64,000 nucleotides of DNA from Chrysopilus asiliformis (taxonomy: Eukaryota; Arthropoda; Insecta; Diptera; Rhagionidae), in NCBI GenBank assembly GCA_964034945.1, contig OZ035960.1, forward strand, positions 69,646,994-69,710,993, written 5' to 3'. This document shows, one piece after another, positions 50,651 through 60,211 of the stretch (the stretch's first letter is position 1; each line of letters starts with the position of its first letter). The notes below the pieces were generated by a model. It had not been told where the DNA came from and made no database searches. It saw nothing but the letters and a program-made list of their open reading frames with translations. Position numbers and translations under genes: made by a program.

Positions 50651-53212
50651 TTTTGATGGGAAATCGATTTCTGAAAGGGGGCGGGGCTTAACTCGGCCTC
50701 GCCCCTTGTTCCAATTTTGATGGGAAATCGATTTCTGAGAGGGGGCGGGGCTTAACTCGGCCACGCCCCTTTTTCCAATTTTGATGGGAAATCGATTTCT
50801 GAGAGGGGCGGGGCTTAACTCGGCCACGCCCCTTTTTCCAATTTTGATGGGAAATCGATATCTGAGAGGGGGCGGGGCTTAACTCGGCCACGCCCCTTTT
50901 TCCAATTTTGATGGGAAATCGATATCTGAGAGGGGGCGGGACTTAACTCGGTCACGCCCCTTTTTCCAATTTTGATGGGAAATCGATTTCTGAGAGGAGG
51001 CGGGCTTAACTCGGCCACGCCCCTTTTTCCAATTTTGATAGGAAATCGATTTCTGAGAGGGGGCGGGGCTTAACTCGGCCACGCCCCTTTTTCCAATTTT
51101 GATGGGAAATCGATTTCTGAGAGGGGGCGGGGCTTAACTCGGTCACGCCCCTTTTTCCAATTTTGATGGGAAATCGATTTCTGAGAGGGGGCGGGGCTTA
51201 ACTCGGCCACGCCCCTTTTTCCAATTTTGATGGGAAACCGATTTCTGAGAGGGGGCGGGGTTTAACTCGGCCACGCCCCTTTTTCCAATTTTGATGGGAA
51301 ATCGATTTCTGAGAGGGGGCGGGGCTTAACTCGGCCACGCCCCTTTTTCCAATTTTGATGGGAAATCGATTTCTGAGAGGGGGCGGGGCTTAACTCGGTC
51401 ACGCCCCTTTTTCCAATTTTGATGGGAAATCGATTTCTGAGAGGGGGCGGGGCTTAACTCAGCCACGCCCCTTTTTCCAATTTTGATGGGAAATCGATTT
51501 CTGAGAGGGGGCGGGGCTTAACTCGGCCACGCCCCTTTTTCCAATTTTGATGGGAAATCGATTTCTGAAAGGGGGCGGGGCTTAACTCGGCCACGCCCCT
51601 TTTTCCAATTTTGATAGGAAATCGATTTCTGAGAGGGGGCGGGGCTTAACTCGGCCACGCCCCTTTTTCCAATTTTGATGGGAAATCGATTTCTGAGAGG
51701 GGGCGGGGCTTAACTCGGCCACGCCCCTTTTTCCAATTTTGATAGGAAATCGATTTCTGAGAGGGGGCGGGGCTTAACTCGGCCACGCCCCTTTTTCCAA
51801 TTTTGATGGGAAATCGATTTCTGAGAGGGGGCGGGGCTTAACTCGGCCACGCCCCTTTTTCCAATTTTGATGGGAAATCGATTTCTGAGAGGGGGCGGGG
51901 CTTAACTCGGCCACGCCCCTTTTTCCAATTTTGATGGGAAATCGATTTCTGAGAGGGGGCGGGGCTTAACTCGGCCACGCCCCTTTTTCCAATTTTGATG
52001 GGAAATCGATTTCTGAGAGGGGGCGGGGCTTAACTCGGCCACGCCCCTTTTTCCAATTTTGATGGGAAATCGATTTCTGAGAGGGGGCGGGGCTTAACTC
52101 GGCCACGCCCCTTTTTCCAATTTTGATGGGAAATCGATTTCTGAGAGGGGGCGGGGCTTAACTCGGCCACGCCCCTTTTTCCAATTTTGATAGGAAATCG
52201 ATTTCTGAGTGGGGGCGGGGCTTAACTCGGCCACGCCCCTTTTTTCAATTTTGATGGGAAATCGATTTCTGAGAGGGGGCGGGGCTTAACTCGGCCACGC
52301 CCCTTTTTCCAATTTTGATGGGAAATCGATTTCTGAGAGGGGCGGGGCTTAACTCGGCCACGCCCCTTTTTCCAATTTTGATGGGAAATCGATATCTGAG
52401 AGGGGGCGGGGCTTAACTCGGCCACGCCCCTTTTTCCAATTTTGATGGGAAATCGATATCTGAGAGGGGGCGGGGCTTAACTCGGTCACGCCCCTTTTTC
52501 CAATTTTGATGGGAAATCGATTTCTGAGAGGGGGCGGGCTTAACTCGGCCACGCCCCTTTTTCCAATTTTGATAGGAAATGGATTTCTGAGAGGGGGCGG
52601 GGCTTAACTCGGCCACGCCCCTTTTTCCAATTTTGATGGGAAATCGATTTCTGAGAGGGGGCGGGGCTTAACTCGGCCACGCCCCTTTTTCCAATTTTGA
52701 TGGGAAATCGATTTCTGAGAGGGCGCGGGGCTTAACTCGGTCACGCCCCTTTTTCCAATTTTGATGGGAAATCGATTTCTGAGAGGGGGCGGGGCTTAAC
52801 TCGGCCACGCCCCTTTTTCCAATTTTGATGGGAAACCGATTTCTGAGAGGGGGCGGGGCTTAACTCGGCCACGCCCCTTTTTCCAATTTTGATGGGAAAT
52901 CGATTTCTGAGAGGGGGCGGGGCTTAACTCGGCCACGCCCCTTTTTCCAATTTTGATGGGAAATCGATTTCTGAGAGGGGGCGGGGCTTAACTCGGTCAC
53001 GCCCCTTTTTCCAATTTTGATGGGAAATCGATTTCTGAGAGGGGGCGGGGCTTAACTCAGCCACGCCCCTTTTTCCAATTTTGATGGGAAATCGATTTCT
53101 GAGAGGGGGCGGGGCTTAACTCGGCCACGCCCCTTTTTCCAATTTTGATGGGAAATCGATTTCTGAGAGGAGGCGGGGCTTAACTCGGCCACGCCCCTTT
53201 TTCCAATTTTGA
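50650..53212 (+). repeat. Domain II block with two copies of the GGTCAC/AAACCG/CTCAGCC repeat
   Basis: An ordered set GGTCAC, AAACCG, GGTCAC, CTCAGCC, ATAGG occurs at 51,141-51,615 and again at 52,739-53,212 (offset about 1,598). Further copies lie at 57,595-58,013 and 59,259-59,742. In three copies the two GGTCAC units are 256 bp apart, and in the 57.6-kb copy 192 bp, so that copy has lost one monomer. The block also opens with the GGCCTCG/CTTGTTCC unit at 50,691, and 50,688-51,082 matches 57,078-57,472 (offset 6,390). Confidence 0.8.
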
Positions 53213-53361
53213 TAGGAAATCGATTTCTGAGAGGGGGCGGGGCTTAACTCGGCCACGCCCCTTTTTCCAATTTTGATGGGAAATCGATTTCTGAGAGGGG
53301 GCGGGGCTTAACTCGGCCACGCCCCTTTTTCCAATTTTGATGGGAAATCGATTTCTGAGAG

Positions 53362-53389
53362 GGGGCGGGGCTTAACTCGGCCACGCCCC
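53362..53389 (+). other. G+C-rich inverted repeat (hairpin), one per monomer
   Basis: GGGGCGGGGC and GCCACGCCCC form 10-base arms with a single G/A mismatch around the 8-base loop TTAACTCG; the element recurs in nearly every monomer. Five Ts follow the right arm directly, so on the plus strand it has the form of an intrinsic-terminator-like stem plus T tract. The frequent 63-bp unit deletes one G of the left arm, which turns the mismatch into a bulged A. The coordinates are one example. Whether it folds in DNA or RNA is not known. Confidence 0.75.
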
Positions 53390-53407
53390 TTTTTCCAATT
53401 TTGATGG

Positions 53408-53419
53408 GAAATCGATTTC
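53408..53419. other. 12-bp perfect palindrome centred on ATCGAT, one per monomer
   Basis: GAAATCGATTTC equals its own reverse complement. It occurs in most monomers and carries a ClaI site, so ClaI digestion should give a 64-bp ladder. The common GATATC variant breaks one palindrome position and creates an EcoRV site. The rarer variants ATCAAT (for example 42,091), ATGGAT (for example 20,132) and ATCGCT (39,661; 41,321; 53,598) also break it. The coordinates show one representative. Confidence 0.85.
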
Positions 53420-54364
53420 TGAGAGGGGGCGGGGCTTAACTCGGCCACGCCCCTTTTTCCAATTTTGATGGGAAATCGATTTCTGAGAGGGGGCGGGGCT
53501 TAACTCGGCCACGCCCCTTTTTCCAATTTTGATGGGAAATCGATTTCTGAGAGGGGGCGGGGCTTAACTCGGCCACGCCCCTTTTTCCAATTTTGATGGG
53601 AAATCGCTTTCTGAGAGGGGGCGGGGCTTAACTCGGCCACGCCCCTTTTTCCAATTTTGATGGGAAATCGATTTCTGAGAGGGGGCGGGGCTTAACTCGG
53701 CCACGCCCCTTTTTCCAATTTTGATGGGAAATCGATTTCTGAGAGGGGGCGGGGCTTAACTCGGCCACGCCCCTTTTTCCAATTTTGATGGGAAATCGAT
53801 TTCTGAGAGGGGGCGGGGCTTAACTCGGCCACGCCCCTTTTTCCAATTTTGATGGGAAATCGATTTCTGAGAGGGGGCGGGGCTTAACTCGGCCACGCCC
53901 CTTTTTCCAATTTTGATGGGAAATCGATTTCTGAGAGGGGGCGGGGCTTAACTCGGCCACGCCCCTTTTTCCAATTTTGATGGGAAATCGATTTCTGAGA
54001 GGGGGCGGGGCTTAACTCGGCCACGCCCCTTTTTCCAATTTTGATGGGAAATCGATTTCTGAGAGGGGGCGGGGCTTAACTCGGCCACGCCCCTTTTTCC
54101 AATTTTGATGGGAAATCGATTTCTGAGAGGGGGCGGGGCTTAACTCGGCCACGCCCCTTTTTCCAATTTTGATGGGAAATCGATTTCTGAGAGGGGGCGG
54201 GGCTTAACTCGGCCACGCCCCTTTTTCCAATTTTGATGGGAAATCGATTTCTGAGAGGGGGCGGGGCTTAACTCGGCCACGCCCCTTTTTCCAATTTTGA
54301 TGGGAAATCGATTTCTGAGAGGGGGCGGGGCTTAACTCGGCCACGCCCCTTTTTCCAATTTTGA

Positions 54365-57000
54365 TGGGAAACCGATTTCTGAGAGGGGGCGGGGCTTAAC
54401 TCGGCCACGCCCCTTTTTCCAATTTTGATGGGAAATCGATTTCTGAGGGGGCGGGGCTTAACTCAGCCACGCCCCTTTTTCCAATTTTGATGGGAAATCG
54501 ATTTCTGAGAGGGGGCGGGGCTTAACTCGGCCACGCCCCTTTTTCCAATTTTGATGGGAAATCGATTTCTGAGAGGGGGCGGGGCTTAACTCGGCCACGC
54601 CCCTTTTTCCAATTTTGATAGGAAATCGATTTCTGAGAGGGGGCGGGGCTTAACTCGGCCACGCCCCTTTTTCCAATTTTGATGGGAAATCGATTTCTGA
54701 GAGGGGGCGGGGCTTAACTCGGTCACGCCCCTTTTTCCAATTTTGATGGGAAATCGATTTCTGAGAGGGGCCGGGGCTTAACTCGGCCACGCCCCTTTTT
54801 CCAATTTTGATGGGAAATCGATTTCTGAGAAGGGGCGGGACTTAACTCGGCCACGCCCCTTTTTCCAATTTTGATGGGAAATCGATTTCTGAGAGGGGGC
54901 GGGGCTTAACTCGGCCACGCCCCTTTTTCCAATTTTGATGGGAAATCGATTTCTGAGAGGGGGCGGGGCTTAACTCGGCCACGCCCCTTTTTCCAATTTT
55001 GATGGGAAATCGATTTCTGAGAGGGGGCGGGGCTTAACTCGGCCACGCCCCTTTTTCCAATTTTGATGGGAAATCGATTTCTGAGAGGGGGCGGGGCTTA
55101 ACTCGGCCACGCCCCTTTTTCCAATTTTGATAGGAAATCGATTTCTGAGAGGGGGCGGGGCTTAACTCGGCCACGCCCCTTTTTCCAATTTTGATGGGAA
55201 ATCGATTTCTGAGAGGGGGCGGGGCTTAACTCGGCCACGCCCCTTTTTCCAATTTTGATGGGAAATCGATTTCTGAGAGGGGGCGGGGCTTAACTCGGCC
55301 ACGCCCCTTTTTCCAATTTTGATGGGAAATCGATTTCTGAGAGGGGGCGGGGCTTAACTCGGCCACGCCCCTTTTTCCAATTTTGATGGGAAATCGATTT
55401 CTGAGAGGGGGCGGGGCTTAACTCGGCCACGCCCCTTTTTCCAATTTTGATGGGAAATCGATTTCTGAGAGGGGACGGGGCTTAACTCGGCCACGCCCCT
55501 TTTTCCAATTTTGATGGGAAATCGATTTCTGAGGGGGCGGGGCTTAACTCGGCCACGCCCCTTTTTCCAATTTTGATGGGAAATCGATTTCTGAGAGGGG
55601 GCGGGGCTTAACTCGGCCACGCCCCTTTTTCCAATTTTGATGGGAAATCGATTTCTGAGAGGGGGCGGGGCTTAACTCGGCCACGCCCCTTTTTCCAATT
55701 TTGATGGGAAATCGATTTCTGAGAGGGGGCGGGGCTTAACTCGGCCACGCCCCTTTTTCCAATTTTGATGGGAAATCGATTTCTGAGAGGGGGCGGGGCT
55801 TAACTCGGCCACGCCCCTTTTTTCAATTTTGATGGGAAATCGATTTCTGAAAGGGGGCGGGGCTTAACTCGGCCTCGCCCCTTGTTCCAATTTTGATGGG
55901 AAATCGATTTCTGAGAGGGGGCGGGGCTTAACTCGGCCACGCCCCTTTTTCCAATTTTGATAGGAAATCGATTTCTGAGAGGGGGCGGGGCTTAACTCGG
56001 CCACGCCCCTTTTTCCAATTTTGATGGGAAATCGATTTCTGAGAGGGGGCGGGGCTTAACTCGGTCACGCCCCTTTTTCCAATTTTGATGGGAAATCGAT
56101 TTCTGAGAGGGGCCGGGGCTTAACTCGGCCACGCCCCTTTTTCCAATTTTGATGGGAAATCGATTTCTGAGAAGGGGCGGGACTTAACTCGGCCACGCCC
56201 CTTTTTCCAATTTTGATGGGAAATCGATTTCTGAGAGGGGGCGGGGCTTAACTCGGCCACGCCCCTTTTTCCAATTTTGATGGGAAATCGATTTCTGAGA
56301 GGGGGCGGGGCTTAACTCGGCCACGCCCCTTTTTCCAATTTTGATGGGAAATCGATTTCTGAGAGGGGGCGGGGCTTAACTCGGCCACGCCCCTTTTTCC
56401 AATTTTGATGGGAAATCGATTTCTGAGAGGGGGCGGGGCTTAACTCGGCCACGCCCCTTTTTCCAATTTTGATAGGAAATCGATTTCTGAGAGGGGGCGG
56501 GGCTTAACTCGGCCACGCCCCTTTTTCCAATTTTGATGGGAAATCGATTTCTGAGAGGGGGCGGGGCTTAACTCGGCCACGCCCCTTTTTCCAATTTTGA
56601 TGGGAAATCGATTTCTGAGAGGGGGCGGGGCTTAACTCGGCCACGCCCCTTTTTCCAATTTTGATGGGAAATCGATTTCTGAGAGGGGGCGGGGCTTAAC
56701 TCGGCCACGCCCCTTTTTCCAATTTTGATGGGAAATCGATTTCTGAGGGGGCGGGGCTTAACTCGGCCACGCCCCTTTTTCCAATTTTGATGGGAAATCG
56801 ATTTCTGAGAGGGGGCGGGGCTTAACTCGGCCACGCCCCTTTTTCCAATTTTGATGGGAAATCGATTTCTGAGAGGGGGCGGGGCTTAACTCGGCCACGC
56901 CCCTTTTTCCAATTTTGATGGGAAATCGATTTCTGAGAGGGGGCGGGGCTTAACTCGGCCACGCCCCTTTTTCCAATTTTGGTGGGAAATCGATTTCTGA
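54365..57000 (+). repeat. About 1.34-kb tandem duplication with GGCCGGGG marker
   Basis: GGCCGGGGCTT (54,771 and 56,113), GAGAAGGGGCGGGACTT (near 54,829 and 56,170) and ATAGG (55,131 and 56,473) repeat at offset 1,342, that is 21 units less 2 bp. The 62-bp CTGAGGGGGCGG unit (55,531 and 56,745) repeats at 1,214, so the second copy has lost two whole units in between. The GGCCTCG/CTTGTTCC unit at 55,867 lies between the copies and recurs at 57,081, also at 1,214. Confidence 0.82.
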
Positions 57001-60000
57001 GAGGGGGCGGGGCTTAACTCGGCCACGCCCCTTTTTTCAATTTTGATGGGAAATCGATTTCTGAAAGGGGGCGGGGCTTAACTCGGCCTCGCCCCTTGTT
57101 CCAATTTTGATGGGAAATCGATTTCTGAGAGGGGGCGGGGCTTAACTCGGCCACGCCCCTTTTTCCAATTTTGATGGGAAATCGATTTCTGAGAGGGGCG
57201 GGGCTTAACTCGGCCACGCCCCTTTTTCCAATTTTGATGGGAAATCGATATCTGAGAGGGGGCGGGGCTTAACTCGGCCACGCCCCTTTTTCCAATTTTG
57301 ATGGGAAATCGATATCTGAGAGGGGGCGGGGCTTAACTCGGTCACGCCCCTTTTTCCAATTTTGATGGGAAATCGATTTCTGAGAGGGGGCGGGCTTAAC
57401 TCGGCCACGCCCCTTTTTCCAATTTTGATAGGAAATCGATTTCTGAGAGGGGGCGGGGCTTAACTCGGCCACGCCCCTTTTTCCAATTTTGATGGGAAAT
57501 CGATTTCTGAGAGGGGGCGGGGCTTAACTCGGCCACGCCCCTTTTTCCAATTTTGATGGGAAATCGATTTCTGAGAGGGGGCGGGGCTTAACTCGGTCAC
57601 GCCCCTTTTTCCAATTTTGATGGGAAATCGATTTCTGAGAGGGGGCGGGGCTTAACTCGGCCACGCCCCTTTTTCCAATTTTGATGGGAAACCGATTTCT
57701 GAGAGGGGGCGGGGCTTAACTCGGCCACGCCCCTTTTTCCAATTTTGATGGGAAATCGATTTCTGAGAGGGGGCGGGGCTTAACTCGGTCACGCCCCTTT
57801 TTCCAATTTTGATGGGAAATCGATATCTGAGAGGGGGCGGGGCTTAACTCAGCCACGCCCCTTTTTCCAATTTTGATGGGAAATCGATTTCTGAGAGGGG
57901 GCGGGGCTTAACTCGGCCACGCCCCTTTTTCCAATTTTGATGGGAAATCGATTTCTGAGAGGGGGCGGGGCTTAACTCGGCCACGCCCCTTTTTCCAATT
58001 TTGATAGGAAATCGATTTCTGAGAGGGGGCGGGGCTTAACTCGGCCACGCCCCTTTTTCCAATTTTGATGGGAAATCGATTTCTGAGAGGGGGCGGGGCT
58101 TAACTCGGCCACGCCCCTTTTTCCAATTTTGATGGGAAATCGATTTCTGAGAGGGGGCGGGGCTTAACTCGGCAACGCCCCTTTTTCCAATTTTGATGGG
58201 AAATCGATTTCTGAGAGGGGGCGGGGCTTAACTCGGCCACGCCCCTTTTTCCAATTTTGATGGGAAATCGATTTCTGAGAGGGGGCGGGGCTTAACTCGG
58301 CCACGCCCCTTTTTCCAATTTTGATGGGAAATCGATTTCTGAGAGGGGGCGGGGCTTAACTCGGCCACGCCCCTTTTTCCAATTTTGATGGGAAATCGAT
58401 TTCTGAGAGGGGGCGGGGCTTAACTCGGCCACGCCCCTTTTTCCAATTTTGATGGGAAATCGATTTCTGAGAGGGGGCGGGGCTTAACTCGGCCACGCCC
58501 CTTTTTCCAATTTTGATGGGAAATCGATTTCTGAAAGGGGGCGGGGCTTAACTCGGCCTCGCCCCTTGTTCCAATTTTGATGGGAATTCGATTTCTTAGA
58601 GGGGGCGGGGCTTAACTCGGCCACGCCCCTTTTTCCAATTTTGATGGGAAATCGATATCTGAGAGGGGGCGGGGCTTAACTCGGTCACGCCCCTTTTTCC
58701 AATTTTGATGGGAAATCGATTTCTGAGAGGGGGCGGGGCTTAACTCGGCCACGCCCCTTTTTCCAATTTTGATGGGAAATCGATTTCTGAGAGGGGGCGG
58801 GGCTTAACTCGGCCACGCCCCTTTTTCCAATTTTGATAGGAAATCGATTTCTGAGAGGGGGCGGGGCTTAACTCGGCCGCGCCCCTTTTTCCAATTTTGA
58901 TGGGAAATCGATTTCTGAGAGGGGGCGGGGCTTAACTCGGCCACGCCCCTTTTTCCAATTTTGATGGGAAATCGATTTCTGAGAGGGGGCGGGGCTTAAC
59001 TCGGCCACGCCCCTTTTTCCAATTTTGATGGGAAATCGATTTCTGAGAGGGGGCGGGGCTTAACTCGGCCACGCCCCTTTTTCCAATTTTGATGGGAAAT
59101 CGATTTCTGAGAGGGGGCGGGGCTTAACTCGGCCACGCCCCTTTTTCCAATTTTGATAGGAAATCGATTTCTGAGAGGGGGCGGGGCTTAACTCGGCCAC
59201 GCCCCTTTTTCCAATTTTGATGGGAAATCGATTTCTGAGAGGGGGCGGGGCTTAACTCGGTCACGCCCCTTTTTCCAATTTTGATGGGAAATCGATTTCT
59301 GAGAGGGGGCGGGGCTTAACTCGGCCACGCCCCTTTTTCCAATTTTGATGGGAAACCGATTTCTGAGAGGGGGCGGGGCTTAACTCGGCCACGCCCCTTT
59401 TTCCAATTTTGATGGGAAATCGATTTCTGAGAGGGGGCGGGGCTTAACTCGGCCACGCCCCTTTTTCCAATTTTGATGGGAAATCGATTTCTGAGAGGGG
59501 GCGGGGCTTAACTCGGTCACGGCCCTTTTTCCAATTTTGATGGGAAATCGATTTCTGAGAGGGGGCGGGGCTTAACTCAGCCACGCCCCTTTTTCCAATT
59601 TTGATGGGAAATCGATTTCTGAGAGGGGGCGGGGCTTAACTCGGCCACGCCCCTTTTTCCAATTTTGATGGGAAATCGATTTCTGAGAGGGGGCGGGGCT
59701 TAACTCGGCCACGCCCCTTATTCCAATTTTGATAGGAAATCGATTTCTGAGAGGGGGCGGGGCTTAACTCGGCCACGCCCCTTTTTCCAATTTTGATGGG
59801 AAATCGATTTCTGAGAGGGGACGGGGCTTAACTCGGCCACGCCCCTTTTTCCAATTTTGATGGGAAATCGATTTCTGAGAGGGGGCGGGGCTTAACTCGG
59901 CCACGCCCCTTTTTCCAATTTTGATGGGAAATCGATTTCTGAGAGGGGGCGGGGCTTAACTCGGCCACGCCCCTTTTTCCAATTTTGATGGGAAATCGAT

Positions 60001-60210
60001 TTCTGAGAGGGGGCTGGGCTTAACTCGGCCACGCCCCTTTTTCCAATTTTGATGGGAAATCGATTTCTGAGAGGGGGCGGGGCTTAACTCGGCCACGCCC
60101 CTTTTTCCAATTTTGATGGGAAATCAATTTCTGAGAGGGGGCGGGGCTTAACTCGGCCACGCCCCTTTTTCCAATTTTGATGGGAAATCGATTTCTGAGA
60201 GGGGGCGGGG
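57000..60210 (+). repeat. Domain II right block with two further GGTCAC/AAACCG repeats
   Basis: This block repeats material from 50.65-53.2 kb. It opens with the GGCCTCG/CTTGTTCC unit (57,081; again at 58,551) and the GATATC/GGTCAC/ATAGG cassette (57,205-57,472), followed by the ordered set at 57,595-58,013 and 59,259-59,742. Singletons are GGCAACG near 58,173, GGGAATTCG with CTTAGAGG near 58,584, GGCCGCG near 58,877, GGTCACGGCCC near 59,517, CTTATTCC near 59,719 and GGGGCTGGGC near 60,012. Confidence 0.72.
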
Positions 60211-60211
60211 C

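Larger units (their letters stand above)
53361..53424 (+). repeat. representative canonical 64-bp monomer
   Basis: This copy matches the consensus and sits in the most uniform part of the array. In order it holds a G-run with one C (53361-53370), the TTAACTCG loop (53372-53379), the GCCACGCCCC arm (53380-53389), a T5 tract, CCAAT (53395-53399), TTTTGATGGG, and the palindrome GAAATCGATTTC (53408-53419). It has one ClaI site (ATCGAT), one GGCC site and one TTAA. The plus strand reads ATG at GATGGG but stops after 11 codons. The minus strand has no ATG, because CAT does not occur on the plus strand of the unit. The unit length leaves remainder 1 on division by 3, so successive copies shift reading frame, which is further evidence against coding. 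Confidence 0.95.
53213..54364 (+). repeat. Homogeneous run of about 18 canonical monomers
   Basis: About eighteen consecutive 64-bp units show only one change that I can see, ATCGCT at 53,598. No length variant occurs. This is the most uniform stretch in the window and could be the most recently amplified part, or it could reflect collapse or over-correction in the assembly. It ends at the AAACCG unit at 54,365. Confidence 0.75.
40560..60210 (+). repeat. Array domain II: no 65-bp units, clean higher-order repeats
   Basis: I found no T-insertion 65-bp unit between about 38,800 and 60,900, against more than twenty-five in the preceding 39 kb. No GGTCAC unit occurs between about 40,660 and 50,120. 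Instead this stretch carries CTCAGCC (40,718; 45,678; 46,764; 48,038; 48,358; 49,418; 51,459; 53,058; 54,471; 57,850; 59,578), ATCAAT and AAACCG units, and long canonical runs. Repeats here are cleaner and shorter than in domain I. Edges are approximate. Confidence 0.7.
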
